This document shows positions 13,495-26,100 of a DNA stretch of 64,000 bases, in pieces. Below the pieces are notes generated by a model, which had not been told where the DNA came from, ran no database searches, and saw only the letters and a list, made by a program, of their open reading frames with translations. The DNA lies in the NCBI GenBank assembly GCA_003344405.1, contig NOWV01000009.1, positions 310,001 to 374,000 of the forward strand, in the 5' to 3' direction. The DNA comes from Trichoplax sp. H2 (Eukaryota > Placozoa > Uniplacotomia > Trichoplacea). Position 1 is the stretch's first letter, and every line of letters starts with the position of its first letter. The translations under genes were made by a program, and so were the position numbers.

Positions 13495-13589
13495 CTTACC
13501 TTACCTAGTCTATCTCTGACCAGAGACTATACTTGCTAATTTTTTGCCCCTCAATAAAATAAACAGAATGCAGTCTAGACTCTAGACCA

Positions 13590-13945
13590 GTTGTACAGTA
13601 CAGTATGAGTGTTGTACAATGTACAGTACAGTACCATCACGAACACGCTTGGCTGTGCAAATTCTACAGTATTTACAGATGTCTGTCTGTACTGTAAACC
13701 TGAGGCTGCTTTTCTTTTCTTTTACCGCACATATTGCTGTACTGTACTCTGACTATACAGTACTGTATGCCCGCCTGTGATATACCGTACAGTATAGAAA
13801 TCCGCGAAGTCATGTAGTCCAGGTACAAATGTACATGATACTGGATGTCTGGAGTTGAAAATTTAATAGCTTTTACTATGGAAAAATTAAAGAAAGTTAT
13901 ACAGTACAGTGTTTGCATATTTATTCACATCACTATACTGTACAA
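13590..13945. repeat. TACTG/CAGTA palindrome cluster upstream of the mutarotase gene
   Basis: Repeated units include TGTACAGTACAGTA at about 13592-13606, ACAGTACAGTAC at about 13622, TGTACTGTACTC at about 13738, TACAGTACTGTATG at about 13756 and TACAGTACAGTG at about 13900. The cluster occupies the 478 bp between the mutarotase start (13494) and the CTC1 stop (13972), so it is 5' of one gene and in the presumed 3' untranslated region of the other. Confidence 0.85.
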
Positions 13946-13971
13946 TAACTAGAACAGCACATATTATAGAC

Positions 13972-16900
13972 TTATCGTGCAATGGCAAAGATATCTCCTA
14001 CATAAAAGATTTCCATTTCTTCAAAATGACCATCGGAGTTTACCCTTAGTACGCTACAATGATATATTTCGTTTCGCGGCTGATCGGCAGGGTAGCAGCA
14101 TATTTTACGAGCTATATTAATGTAAACAAATTCAACTTCTTTTATAATGCTGTAAGTTACTATGGTATCGCAGGTCATGACACTGCAATCAACAGCTGGA
14201 ACTACTAAATGAAAGCACTGTAGCGCTCCCTGTAAACAGTACTGTACGAATGCATTCGATATACTGTATGAGTATATGTATATATATGTTATACACCGTT
14301 GATAAACATACCCCGTAAAGTAGTGCCATGAATTACTAGATAGTCGGATATTATCTAGTAGTCCATGGTACAGTAATGCCAATCTAGCTCAAAACGCTTT
14401 GGCTTAATTTTAAGATCATATTCGATGCATACTACGGTAGCATGTTAACAGCTATCACAGCAAGCTAACGAAATAAATACCGTACTGTATAATATGCAGC
14501 ATAACATACTCGTACTAGTGCATATGTATAACAATCGAGACATTGAAATACCCTTTCAAAAATTTCAATATAAACGTACATCTTCTCAAGTTTATTTCCA
14601 GCAATTGAATTGCTAGACGATAACAAAGTAAATAGAACCATAATATCATAGGAGAAAAGTAATAAAATATTAAAATAGAAGGCTAGTAAAATAACGATGA
14701 CTTGAAATTTAATCGGAGCGTATTAATACGAACTGTAATGATAAATAAATTAAATTTAATTGTCCCTGCAAAAAATGCTTGACTTTAAATCGAGCATTAA
14801 TATTGTACATTGATTGTTTACATCCAAAGGCATTCAGATAACTTTGTTGAGCAAATTTAGATATTCAAATGTAATCGTATTTACAAAAAAAGTGCACTCT
14901 TATCACTGTAGATAGTGTATAGTTAGTCCTATTTATAATAGATTTGAACTTGCTAATATCTGTTATTCTAGTGTACAGCGAAATTTTTTTAATACACTAA
15001 TTACTTTATGTAATATAGTCATCTAGTCAGTCTCAACATTTAGCCAAATTCCATGGAGATGCAAACGCGTTGATCTCACCAACGTGGTATAAAGATCGAT
15101 ACCAATTCTTACAGGGCGCATCATATATCCTGTAAATATAGATATAAATTTTATTTTATATTATTTCATATACTACTGCACTGCTATTATGGGTTTGATA
15201 AATAGCCAAAATTGTATCTGTCACCAACATATCCACAACAGTAATACATAACAAAAAGTACAATCTGTATAATCTTAATATAGCATTAGATTAATCCTTA
15301 CTCTATTAGCCGTAACACATCTACGGTATGAGATAGGTATAATAATTTTACATGTAGCAGTCTTACCTTTGGCAGCGAACGGCATATTTTCGGTATCTGT
15401 CTGACTCCGGCTGCAATCAGCCGATGACTGAGTGTTTTGTTGGCTACTAATAATATCTTCAATAGGACACATCCTACTTAAAATAGAGCTTTTACTGTTA
15501 TGAATCCTATTACAATATAGCGTAATCGGACATCCTTCAACCGCAGGAGATTGGCAATAATCTTTTAATTGTGACTTGGCGTACAATTTCTGGCTAGAAC
15601 CAACGTTTGAATGGTCACGCTAAAATGTGGTAAACAAAAATTACATACGTTACTATACTATAGTGTATTATTGTAATAGTAATAAATAAACTAATGGTAA
15701 GATTAATAATGCAATTTTATTACCTGCCAATCAGAACCCCCTCTCTCCTGTTCATAAATCAGCTCTCCAGTTCGTAATGCTAATTTAATAAGTACAGAAA
15801 TAGTCAAACCTGACACTTGCAGTAATTTTAACACTGGATTACCACGTATATGCATAACAGCAGTTGCTGTACCATCCTCCACAGTACACCTGTAATATAA
15901 GATTTAGTTAATAACCATAATTTAAATATACAAAGAGGAAAATTAAAAGCTATCTAATGCCGTACCATTGAAAGAAAGAATTTTAAGTATATTTTGTACA
16001 TGTACATGCACTCACTGCCTATTATTTTAGATTTTATAATATACCACTTACCTTGCTTCCGTTCTTAACTGCCAATTATCAGATTTACATAATGCTGGGC
16101 ACTTATCGATCACGATACTATCACAATATAAACAATGTAAGCGTAAGTGTAATTTCTCGATATCCACTAATCGACATTCGATACGTGCCGTGCCGCAACA
16201 TAATCTACGCTCGCTATCATCTTGATAATAGTCAATTAAGTAGCGTTTAGGTACATTTTGCAAGGAAGACCTAGAAAGTACGACAGCCAAAGTTAATTCA
16301 GGTACCCTGCATGCAATAAGAGCAACTGTATAAAATGATGCTACTTCATACCTTGCATGAAAATCAGATTTATTAAAATAGCTATCATAATAATTCTCTG
16401 ATATCGAGTTCAATGTAACACTACTATTAGCCAAATATTCGCAGTAGATTGTACCATGCTGCGAAACTTTGCATAATATAGAATGAAAAGTGACAATTGA
16501 GCCAGGCAATAATCCAAGGCAGTGATGAAGATGAGCATTGTTTCCATAGATTTTGATACAATTAGGTGAAGTTAAATCGATAGCTTTGATTACTATTGTC
16601 TGCTCAACGGGTCCATGTAAATTTATATCGGAACTAAAAGATAATACAGATACTAAACTTTCACCATATTCATCGCTACCAAATACTGAGTTACTTGCGT
16701 CGCAATAATGCTTCGATAATATAATACACTGAAAGGATACCAACTTACTAAAACCATAAATAAAAAAAGATACGATTAATGTTGTACGAGTATGTAAAGA
16801 ATGACTATAAATTCATATCCCTCTATTTTTCAATCTTACATATTTACCTGAAGTTAGATACAGATAACTCTTCTGCTTTAGTCCGATCTGATATAGTACA

Positions 16901-19900
16901 ATTTAGAGCATCTTTAATATTTATAAAATTTTCATATTTACCATTAATTTCCCGAAATTGTTTAATATATTGAGCATCATTCTTAGGGAAGCATTCGAGT
17001 ATACTGTCAAGGTCATGATCATAATGTTCTAACCACATTGTATTACAATTAAAATTGACTACTGATGAACTTATTGCGTAACTTTGATTTCCCGAGTAGC
17101 GTTGATTCTCAGAGTTGCCATTACTATGACATGAATTAACAACATTTTGTAGATATGTCTGATTTAATTGAGATTCCAATTTCCTCTTACGATTACTTAA
17201 ATTTATTGAATTATTTGTAGTCGATCTATCAGATTTAGAAGTTGCTTCACAAAGGTAACAAAACATCCCAGGCTCTAAAAATGGGTACCAAGAAAGTGAT
17301 TCTTCATCATCAAAGATAATAACAGCACTACTATTACTTGATAAATCTATATCAACACTAAATTGCTGCCCATAATTGGTTGGATTAATTTTCCCAGATC
17401 GAACAACATCAGTAATTTCTTTCAAGCCATTTAAATTGCATTTTTCAACAGTTGCTAACATTTTCTTGGTGCTTTCTTCAATAATAGCAATTTTACGACC
17501 ATAGAATAACTGAACACCAATAGAAAATCTCTTAATTTGATTTAAATCAAAAGAGTTGCTAGCATGTTTGTGCTTTACGTATAACAGTCGCTTCTTATAA
17601 GAAACTAATTTAACTGTAACTCCAGATGATTCGCTTGCCTGACAGTCTTTTTGAGTCACAATTTTTGTAATTTGAATAGGTGCGAATAACGATGCTTTCT
17701 TTGGCGATCTGAAATTTGACAATAATCTATCGATACTGTATGGCCGGCTGACAAAACGACAAGCATCATTAATTGAAAATTGAATGTATTTCATATAACG
17801 AAATTCATTTCCTACACTGTACATATTTGGAATTCGTAATCTTTCTATGATGAGCTGGTATTTCCTAATGATCCATAGTTGATCAACTTCATTAAATTTA
17901 ATATTCATATTAGTTAGTTGATCTAAATCGTCATTTCTTACGCCACTATATCGTGATGAGACAATACAGTTTATTTCACCGGTATTATCAACCAGTTTGA
18001 GGTGTCCATCTTTTTTGCTGCTTAACAAACAACCGACGATAACCTAAGAGGGGAATAAATAGTGATGTGGGTATTAACGATTGCATTATAAAAATAATGT
18101 ACAGGTGAGGTACAGCATTCTTGTAAAATGACAATTACGATTTTACAACTTTTATCCTCACTTTCGGTGCTCGATCTTTTCCAGAAGGAGAGATAATTTG
18201 ATAGTTCCATGATACCCTATCTCTGTTAACGTTAATCCAACCATATCCATCTTCTTCAGTCATAGAATGCCAATGGTCTTTCCGCCAGTTACTGCTATTA
18301 CTCATACTGTTACTGGTATCGTTTATTGCTTCATCAAATATATGTAACACATCTGATACAGAAGCAATTGATGGAAGAAGTATGGGCCAATAAGGGTGAG
18401 TCGTAACATGACATCGATGAGGCCAATTGAAAAATTCGTCGTAGAAATTACGCGAAATATTTGGATACGGTATTTCCTTTAAGTTAGACAACAGATGGAT
18501 AAATCTATCGATCGCACCCTGATTGCCTTTGAGAATTTTGCCTCCCCTAAATATTAATAAATATAAATAACGCTATTAGTAGAACTAATAATATCCGAAT
18601 ACAATAGATTGAGGAAATAAAATCACACTTGGTGTAAATATAAACTTACTCCTGCCAATCATCGCACGTCCCAAATAACATCTTTCGGCTGTTGTAAACA
18701 TAGAAATGCCAATAATAATGAGAAAACAACATAGATTATATCCATATCTAATCATTGCTGTAGTACTTATAAATCGAAGAAATTAAATATAGACCACAGT
18801 TAAGATCTTTTATGAAGATACGGTATTAACTTTAGGATAAAGTGAATGTGATCTTTTCATATGAACCTTTAGTGAATTAAAATCTTTAAAACTAAATAAA
18901 ATGAGCAAGTAAAATTTAGACGAGCTATACTAACTGCCATGAGAACTCAACTATAACAATCTAACGTTTACTACAGTAACGTCAAAGCTATGCATTAATC
19001 TCGGAAATCTCTTAGCTAGAAATGTTCTAAATTTAGACTGAGTATAAAAATATCACGAAAAATGAAACCCTTGTAAAAGAAACGAAATATTAAGCAAGTG
19101 TGCGCTAATCAGTTAGTTTGCAAATTTATAGCATGTTTATCAAACTTACGAAAACCAATGTGAAAACATTCCAGATAACTTTTCACAAGCACTCAAAAAC
19201 CAATCATATAACATCACTGGCATCATTCCAGCATGCCTACCAAATACACTACAACAGGATACAAAGGGCTACATAGATAGAAGAAAAATAACAACAGTAA
19301 GGATAAATTATAGTGACAGTACGTATAAAATGTTATCATGTTTTACCACATATGGAGAGTCTTGATCTGTAAATCTTACAACCTCAACTGAACTTTGAGA
19401 ACAAAGGCAAAATCCGATAACATGCTTCATAAACACAAAAATAAAATAGATCGTGTTAGTATAGACAAGGTTTGTCGATAATTTTATAAGTTATGTTAGT
19501 ATAATTACCTTATTGACATGAATTAAATGTGCATGATACATTTTGATACAAGCTCCAATTCTCATTCCACGACAACAATTTAAACACGGAGAATAACACA
19601 TATAAAGCCTGCGGTAAAGGAGAAATAGCTGCATGTACAGTATGATTTAAACCATAAATAATCTCTTCAAGCTATAAATAGTTAATAAACTATCCTTGCA
19701 TAAAAGAGATAGATTTAAATACCCAGCGTACTTGTATTTATTATCTATTTCATAGATGCCAGCTTCAACATTAGTATAACTGGATATAACACCCTATAAT
19801 AATAATATATACGTAAGAAAACTAGCATTCCATGACAATAATAGGTTGAAATTAAAATTAGGAACTGCGGTGGTGCATTACATTTTACCTGGTATGAAAT

Positions 19901-22900
19901 GCACTTGCTTCTGACGCATAAACCTAACTTTGCCGCTTTACCAACTTCTTCGTAGGTACTACATGGATGGTTATTCTTTTCACTAGATTCCACATTATCC
20001 GTAGCTGGATAATCTGTATTAATCCTTTCTTTTAGTGTGGCGCTTAAAGATAAATCATTACTTTCACTTTCTGATATTTTAATGTCTTGATTATCTTTCA
20101 ATGGAGGTACCGATTGCTTATCACCTTTGGAGATCCATATTAAACGATTATATAATGTCATCACATTAGATTATATATACATACCTTATGTCAATTGGTA
20201 ATATCTTTATATTAAATTAAGCATTAGTATAATCTAATCAGTAGGAGTATAGTGTTACACTCAGGTGACAAGGTAAGACGATCATATAGTAGACTATACC
20301 ATCAAAATTGATGATATAGCAATTAATAGGCAAAGCTAGTTCTTCATTTTACGGTCTTATACTCTGATAACAATACGAAAAGTACAGTATCAGCTTTATG
20401 ATATACAGTATAAATGATTATGTACTGCAAACATTGCTCATAAGCTCAAAAAACAATTATAGCGCGATTAATAATGTTAACAGTTAATTACTGGTAAGGA
20501 TGAATCAAATAAACATTTCTGGAGTAAAAATCAGACTTACTAGTTGTACACTTAGTAAAAACTTGCTTTTCATCAATATCCATTGCTTCTGTTTTACATA
20601 CTTCAGATTTAATGTTATAAGGAAAGAAAGTTGATTGTGCTGTAGCAATTAACAAAAATCTTTCATTTTTATCTCCCTGTAATTCAAATAAAATAAAATT
20701 TAATTAAATCTTGATATCAGCCACAGATACTATTATATATATACAACATACCTTATTCTTTACAACGTTAATCATATGAGTAAAGACATAAACGCGCCCA
20801 ATTATTAAAAAGCTATGCCAATGTAAGAAGCTTTTTCCCTGTAAAGAAAGTTAGTGCAAATTAATAGTTATTATCTGACGACACCAACATAATTTTTTGA
20901 TTATACAATACATCAAAGATAATTTTAATAACACACCTTGAAAAGACATGGCGTATAAACTGAGTTTTGACTGCACATTAACTGTATCATGAAATAGCCT
21001 TTACCATGGGTGCTACAGAAAGCCATCAAATTGAAATTTATAACTCAACTCGCACTTAAATACTCGTATGTTACAACTTGAATAAATCTTTTTCCGGGCA
21101 GCACATTACCTAAAAATCTGACTTTTGGATGTAATTTTACCAAAAACGTGTGAAACATTTCTGCCTTGATTACACTTTTTTCTATGGCAGCAAAATATCA
21201 TTACTATATATGTTTTTTTGATATTCATCTTTATTATTTACTGAAATTATCAATAAAAGGAATAGGGAAAATATTCTTAACTAACTTTACTATTTCCTGT
21301 AACCCAGATACCGACATTAAACGATCGTTAGGTAACTGAACTTCCATACCAAATGTTCCATAATTTGATAATGGTATACAATCATCTATTATTTCTAAGT
21401 AGCATTGTGATGGATATTGATTGATTCCTAGGATAGTTTTAAAGTTTAAGTAAGTAGGATAATTTAATACAGTAGTATTTACTGATAATTGATAAAAAAA
21501 TGAAACCTTATATTAACAATTAAGTCTTGGCTAGCGCAATATTCCACAATAGCATATTATACACGAAGTCTCCTTTAAATATGTCTTACTAAATCTTTCT
21601 ATGTTAGTTGTATTGCTGTCCTTTGCTACTACAAACGTCCATGAGGGCACTAATATTAAATTCCTCAGCCAATTTGGATTGGGATGCACGATCTAGCAAA
21701 ATGACTGTTATAGATTCTACACGCTATTAAAAATCGATAGCAAATTAATCAAAGTTTACCGTCACAATTACCTCAGATATGACGGCACCCGTATTATCTT
21801 GTAGATATAAACACCCGAAATTTAAATGATGAGTGGAGGCTGCAGAGGAATCTGTCAAGTAACCAAGCAATAACAATCGACGCCGCAATAACGGACTATT
21901 ACCTGTGAAATATAATACAAATTTCAGCCTAAAACGTAATAGTAGACATATTCTAAACTATAATTCAGAGCTGTAAGATGAAATTTTTACAATTTTAAGT
22001 CATAAATACACGTATGCATGATAACACTGTAGTGGCATTAGTTCGTCGAAAGTAGCTCTAGTATTATAATTACAGTTTACCATTTTTATTTGTTGATACG
22101 AGCCCTAAAGGCTACATCTATTCCATTCTGTATGCGAAAACAATCTAGATTTCTCAATAATGACTATTATAGGCATACCCACTACCCAGTGAGTTAATAT
22201 ACTAAGACAGTAATATCTTAACATCGATCACTTACTCCTAAATTTAGATAAGACTACAACTCGTACAACACCGGTAGTTACCCAACTTTAGTTGGCAATT
22301 AGATTCAATTTTGCAAACATTCTAGTCGTGATTAGCATGTTTAAATTGCAATTTCAATAATGCAATAGAGGTTGTTCATTGCAATATATTGATATCCTTC
22401 TAAATTATGAGTTCTAATATGTTGTTAATTATAGCATACACTATGGGTGCACTCTGTTCTGCAATGCAGAATGTGCGATACTATTCATTCTCACCTCGAT
22501 AAATCTGCAAGCCATCTTGGTTAGTCAACAATTCATGAATACTAATGGCATGAAATAGCTGCATCTCCATATTGACATTTTGATCATCTCTTGCAATCCA
22601 ATCTCGAACTATTGATATAATTCTTTTACATATATCCAGAATATTTAAGCTAATGCTGTCAATAATGACGTTTGTACGAACATGAATGATTAAATCTTGA
22701 AGCCATTCTCGTTGCTAAATGAAAAATTGCAAAGAAACATGACAAAAATAATGCACGTATTACCATCAATTTCAAGCAGTTTTACTCGTCATCTCGCATA
22801 AATCACTCTTTAAGATATTGATCGGCAATGATCTACAGATCGTACCTGACATTGATGGCCAAAGTCGAAATGATGGATGCAATAGGAGACAAGTCCGAGC

Positions 22901-22926
22901 TCGTCCTCATCATCGCCGCTTGCCAT
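13972..22926 (-). CDS. CTC1: CST telomere replication complex subunit CTC1
   Basis: CTC1 is the large OB-fold subunit of the CTC1-STN1-TEN1 complex, which binds single-stranded telomeric DNA and recruits DNA polymerase alpha-primase. The start exon is 22926-22846 (MASGDDEDELGLVSY); exon 2 is 22714-22495. Conserved blocks follow in vertebrate order: LLLLGYLTD...LYLQDNTGAVIS (about 21890-21775), VHPNWLRNLILVPSWTF (about 21700), NVLPGKRFIQVV (about 21110), YPNISRNFYDEFFNWPHR (about 18470), then VIVGCLLSS..LKLVDNTGEINC, YQLIIER and YIQFSINDA (18040-17760). Next come AVIIFDDEESLSWYPFLEPG (about 17320-17260), LGLLPGSIVTF (about 16520), LHLRLHCLYCDS (about 16150-16115), CTVEDGTATAVMHIRGN (about 15890-15840) and RKICCYPADQPRNEIYHCS at the C-terminus, with stop TAA at 13972-13974. 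Low-complexity linkers (19.9-20.2 kb, 17.0-17.3 kb) separate the OB folds. Not every small exon between 18.5 and 21.7 kb was phased, so that part is approximate. Confidence 0.9.
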
Positions 22927-23155
22927 GTTTTGTTTTGAATATCGTTGGACCCGTTTCCCATCGACCGTACAGTAGATTACTGTCCACAGTGCCAAGTGCA
23001 CAGTACTGTACAGGGCCCACTGTAATGTACTGTACTGAACTGTATTACTTTACAGTACAGTAGGACTCTACAGTACATTGTACAAGGGTGTCTCATACTG
23101 TACTGTACAGTATAGTACAGTCGCAAGAAGAAGCAAATGAATCCTTGGAGGGAAA
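22927..23155. promoter_or_regulatory. Bidirectional CTC1/NPHP1 promoter region with palindrome cluster
   Basis: Only 229 bp separate the two divergent start codons, so both promoters must lie in or around this piece. It holds CAGTACTGTACAG at about 23001-23013, TGTACTGTACTGAACTGTA at about 23026, TACAGTACAGTA at about 23051 and the perfect palindrome TACTGTACAGTA at 23101-23112. No TATA box could be assigned. Confidence 0.75.
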
Positions 23156-26100
23156 ATGGCTAGCAATCGTCATGGTAATAAAAAATCATCGTTAGTCCGA
23201 TTAGAAGCTGTTGGAGATCAGCTTAAATCTCATGTAAAATCCAGTGATATTATTTAAAGAGATCGATATCGTAGGTAGCACTATTTGTCATAAAACAAGA
23301 TCAAATTAATAATAGCGTGAGTTTGATAAGAATTAATTAATATAGTGAAAGATTGAATCTAAATTAAATGTAAATTAAACGTATCTAGAATGCGAACAAG
23401 CCTTTCTTACTTGTCTCTCGATAGGTCGATAGCTTTAGAAATGACAGTCTTATTAGTATCAAAGAAGCTGCAACAAGAGAGGAAGAAGAAGCTATTATTA
23501 AGGACCTATTAAAGAAGTAATATATGTACAGTATATACATTTAGCTGATAAAAATCGCATTAAGTGATTTCGAAAATACGCGTTTTCCATACATTATATA
23601 TATATATATACTGTCTACTCTATATTATACAAGTACACACATATACGCGATGAGTGTGGCATACTCATTGATAAAGCAAGGTATATATTAACGATATAAG
23701 ATTCGGGTCAGATATAATATACGAATCTATATACATAATATATATATATATATATATATTACGGCCAATGTATTACCGGTAATATAATATACGAATCTAT
23801 AACATAATATATATATATAATATCTTTATTGCAACTCATAGCGATGTATTCATATCATCCTGATCAGATAAATTCATTATTATACGCATATTCTCTACTC
23901 TACGCTGGATATAGTGTGCGTGCATCAAGGTAACGTTTGGTCTTCAGTTTAATGAAAATTATATTATGGAAACTTTCATTTCAAAATTAGCTAGTGACTT
24001 ATTCGTATCATCGCAATCGGTTCACTGTATTTTCACCGAATATAAGTTGGATTTTAACAAAAGTCTTAATTTCCTCGTCTTATTTACGTTTAGTATGAGA
24101 AGAAATAGTCATAAAAGTAGTACAATACGATTTTAATTCCTCATTGCAATATTTATATTTCATACTGCATTCCTAAGGTAGGGTACTAATTAGTTTCTGA
24201 ATGGATACATAAGCAATGGAGCCCACATTCCGCTCTAGAGAATTCTAGGTTTTGGTTTAAACTAGGCCTTAGTGGAAATTTTATTGACTATATCGCAAAC
24301 TTGAAATACATCACGATTTTTTATTAGGTATATCGTACCGAATTCGTGCTACTGCTTCATGGAATACAGCTTTAGTATAATTTGATTGATATCTGCCTAA
24401 TCCATATTTGTCACTGTCGTATTAGATATTCTTGATGGAGACAAGGTAAAATGTTTAAGGGTAGAGAGCTTTTATTTACAGTTAGAATTAGGAGACGTTA
24501 CAGAGATAAGTTAGCCTCGTGGCGGAGAGATTAATGACTAGTAGAGAGAGCAATGTAATCTAAACATGTTTATACGTTATTCGTCCACAGTCTAGTCTTA
24601 AGAATGAGCCTTGTACCAATAAGTACTGTAAATCTACGGTAACATTACTACTACAGGTTCAACAAATGAACGTACAGTAATTGACTAATGATATCACAAC
24701 AAACACGTTCGGAACACTTAATACGTATAATTTGTAGAACTTTAGATAGATTGAATAGTAAAGCTGACTTTTTTTTACAGCTCATGTTATATTAATTACC
24801 GTTATTTATACACAGACTTCAACTATGAAAATGCATAATAATGAATGCAGTTCGTCTAGGGATGAAAACCACTTTCACCCTTCACATTGTTTTACTTAAT
24901 ATTTTAGACGCTTGTATAATTTAATTGATTCTATAGAACCACTATAAGTCATCTATGGGCCTGTACCTTATTAGTAACGAAACGTTTTAATAGTATAAAT
25001 AAATCAAGCTTTGATGTCGTTTAGTCTTGAAATCTTGTCATTCTAATCTAAATTTTGGTAATCATCTTCAGATATATAAGCTTAACATCTTCTGTTGAAG
25101 AGGCTATGGAAAAAATAAGCAGTTTGAAAAGAGTGAGTATTGTATAATAACTTTAACTTTATTTAGCTTTATTTAACTAAAAAATAATCTTATTCTCATT
25201 AATAATATAATAACATTTCAATAAAGGACGATGGCAAAGTTAGAATGACCGATTTTAATAAGAGAAAATCGCAAGAAATAAATCGGTTACAAAATTTACA
25301 GGTAGGGATTTAATCACAATTTTATAAATCTATGTTTACGAAGCTAGAGAACAGTCGAATATCAGCATTAATTCAGCACTTTTCGAATGCCATTTCCTGT
25401 ACATGAAATGCAGATATACTGCTCGAAATTTCATCTACGGTTGTTAAAAGTTCGCATTGTTGCTTTTAGGAACAACTTGATGAAATTGCTGATAAGATTG
25501 ACCCTGAGGAGTCTGAAAGGTACGAATAACTTTTATTCGTAAGGTATAATGTCTAAATTAAATCCTTACTGTGGATACCAAAGCTCCTTCCTTAATAGGC
25601 CTTAATGTAACATAACACTAGGTCCTTTCAGAATCTTAGCATGGATGATTCATTAGATGACGATTATGAGGAATCACCAGGAAAAGATTCTCGGTCAAAA
25701 GTACCTAAACGAAAAGGGTAAAATAATTAACATAATTGCAATATAAGAGCTTTCCATACGAAATCTACTTGGTTTAAAAAGAGTGTTTGGTTTACTTTAG
25801 GGACTATCAGAATCAAGATAACACATCTGAGGATGAAGATGATGATTTTGATGAAGAAGAAGATGATATAGACGAAGAAGAGGAAGAGGAAGAGGACCAA
25901 GATCAAGAAGATGACGAGGAGGGAGAAGATATGTCTGTAGTGCGTATCTTATCAGCTGTTACATTCTTTATAATAAATCAATTAGCATTAATGTGATGCT
26001 TTAAGGAACTTCCCATTGCTAAACTAATATTTAGCCTAGATACGTCGAAGCTATTTGCGATTTTGAAGGTGAAGAACCGGGTGACTTAGAGTTTGTTGCT

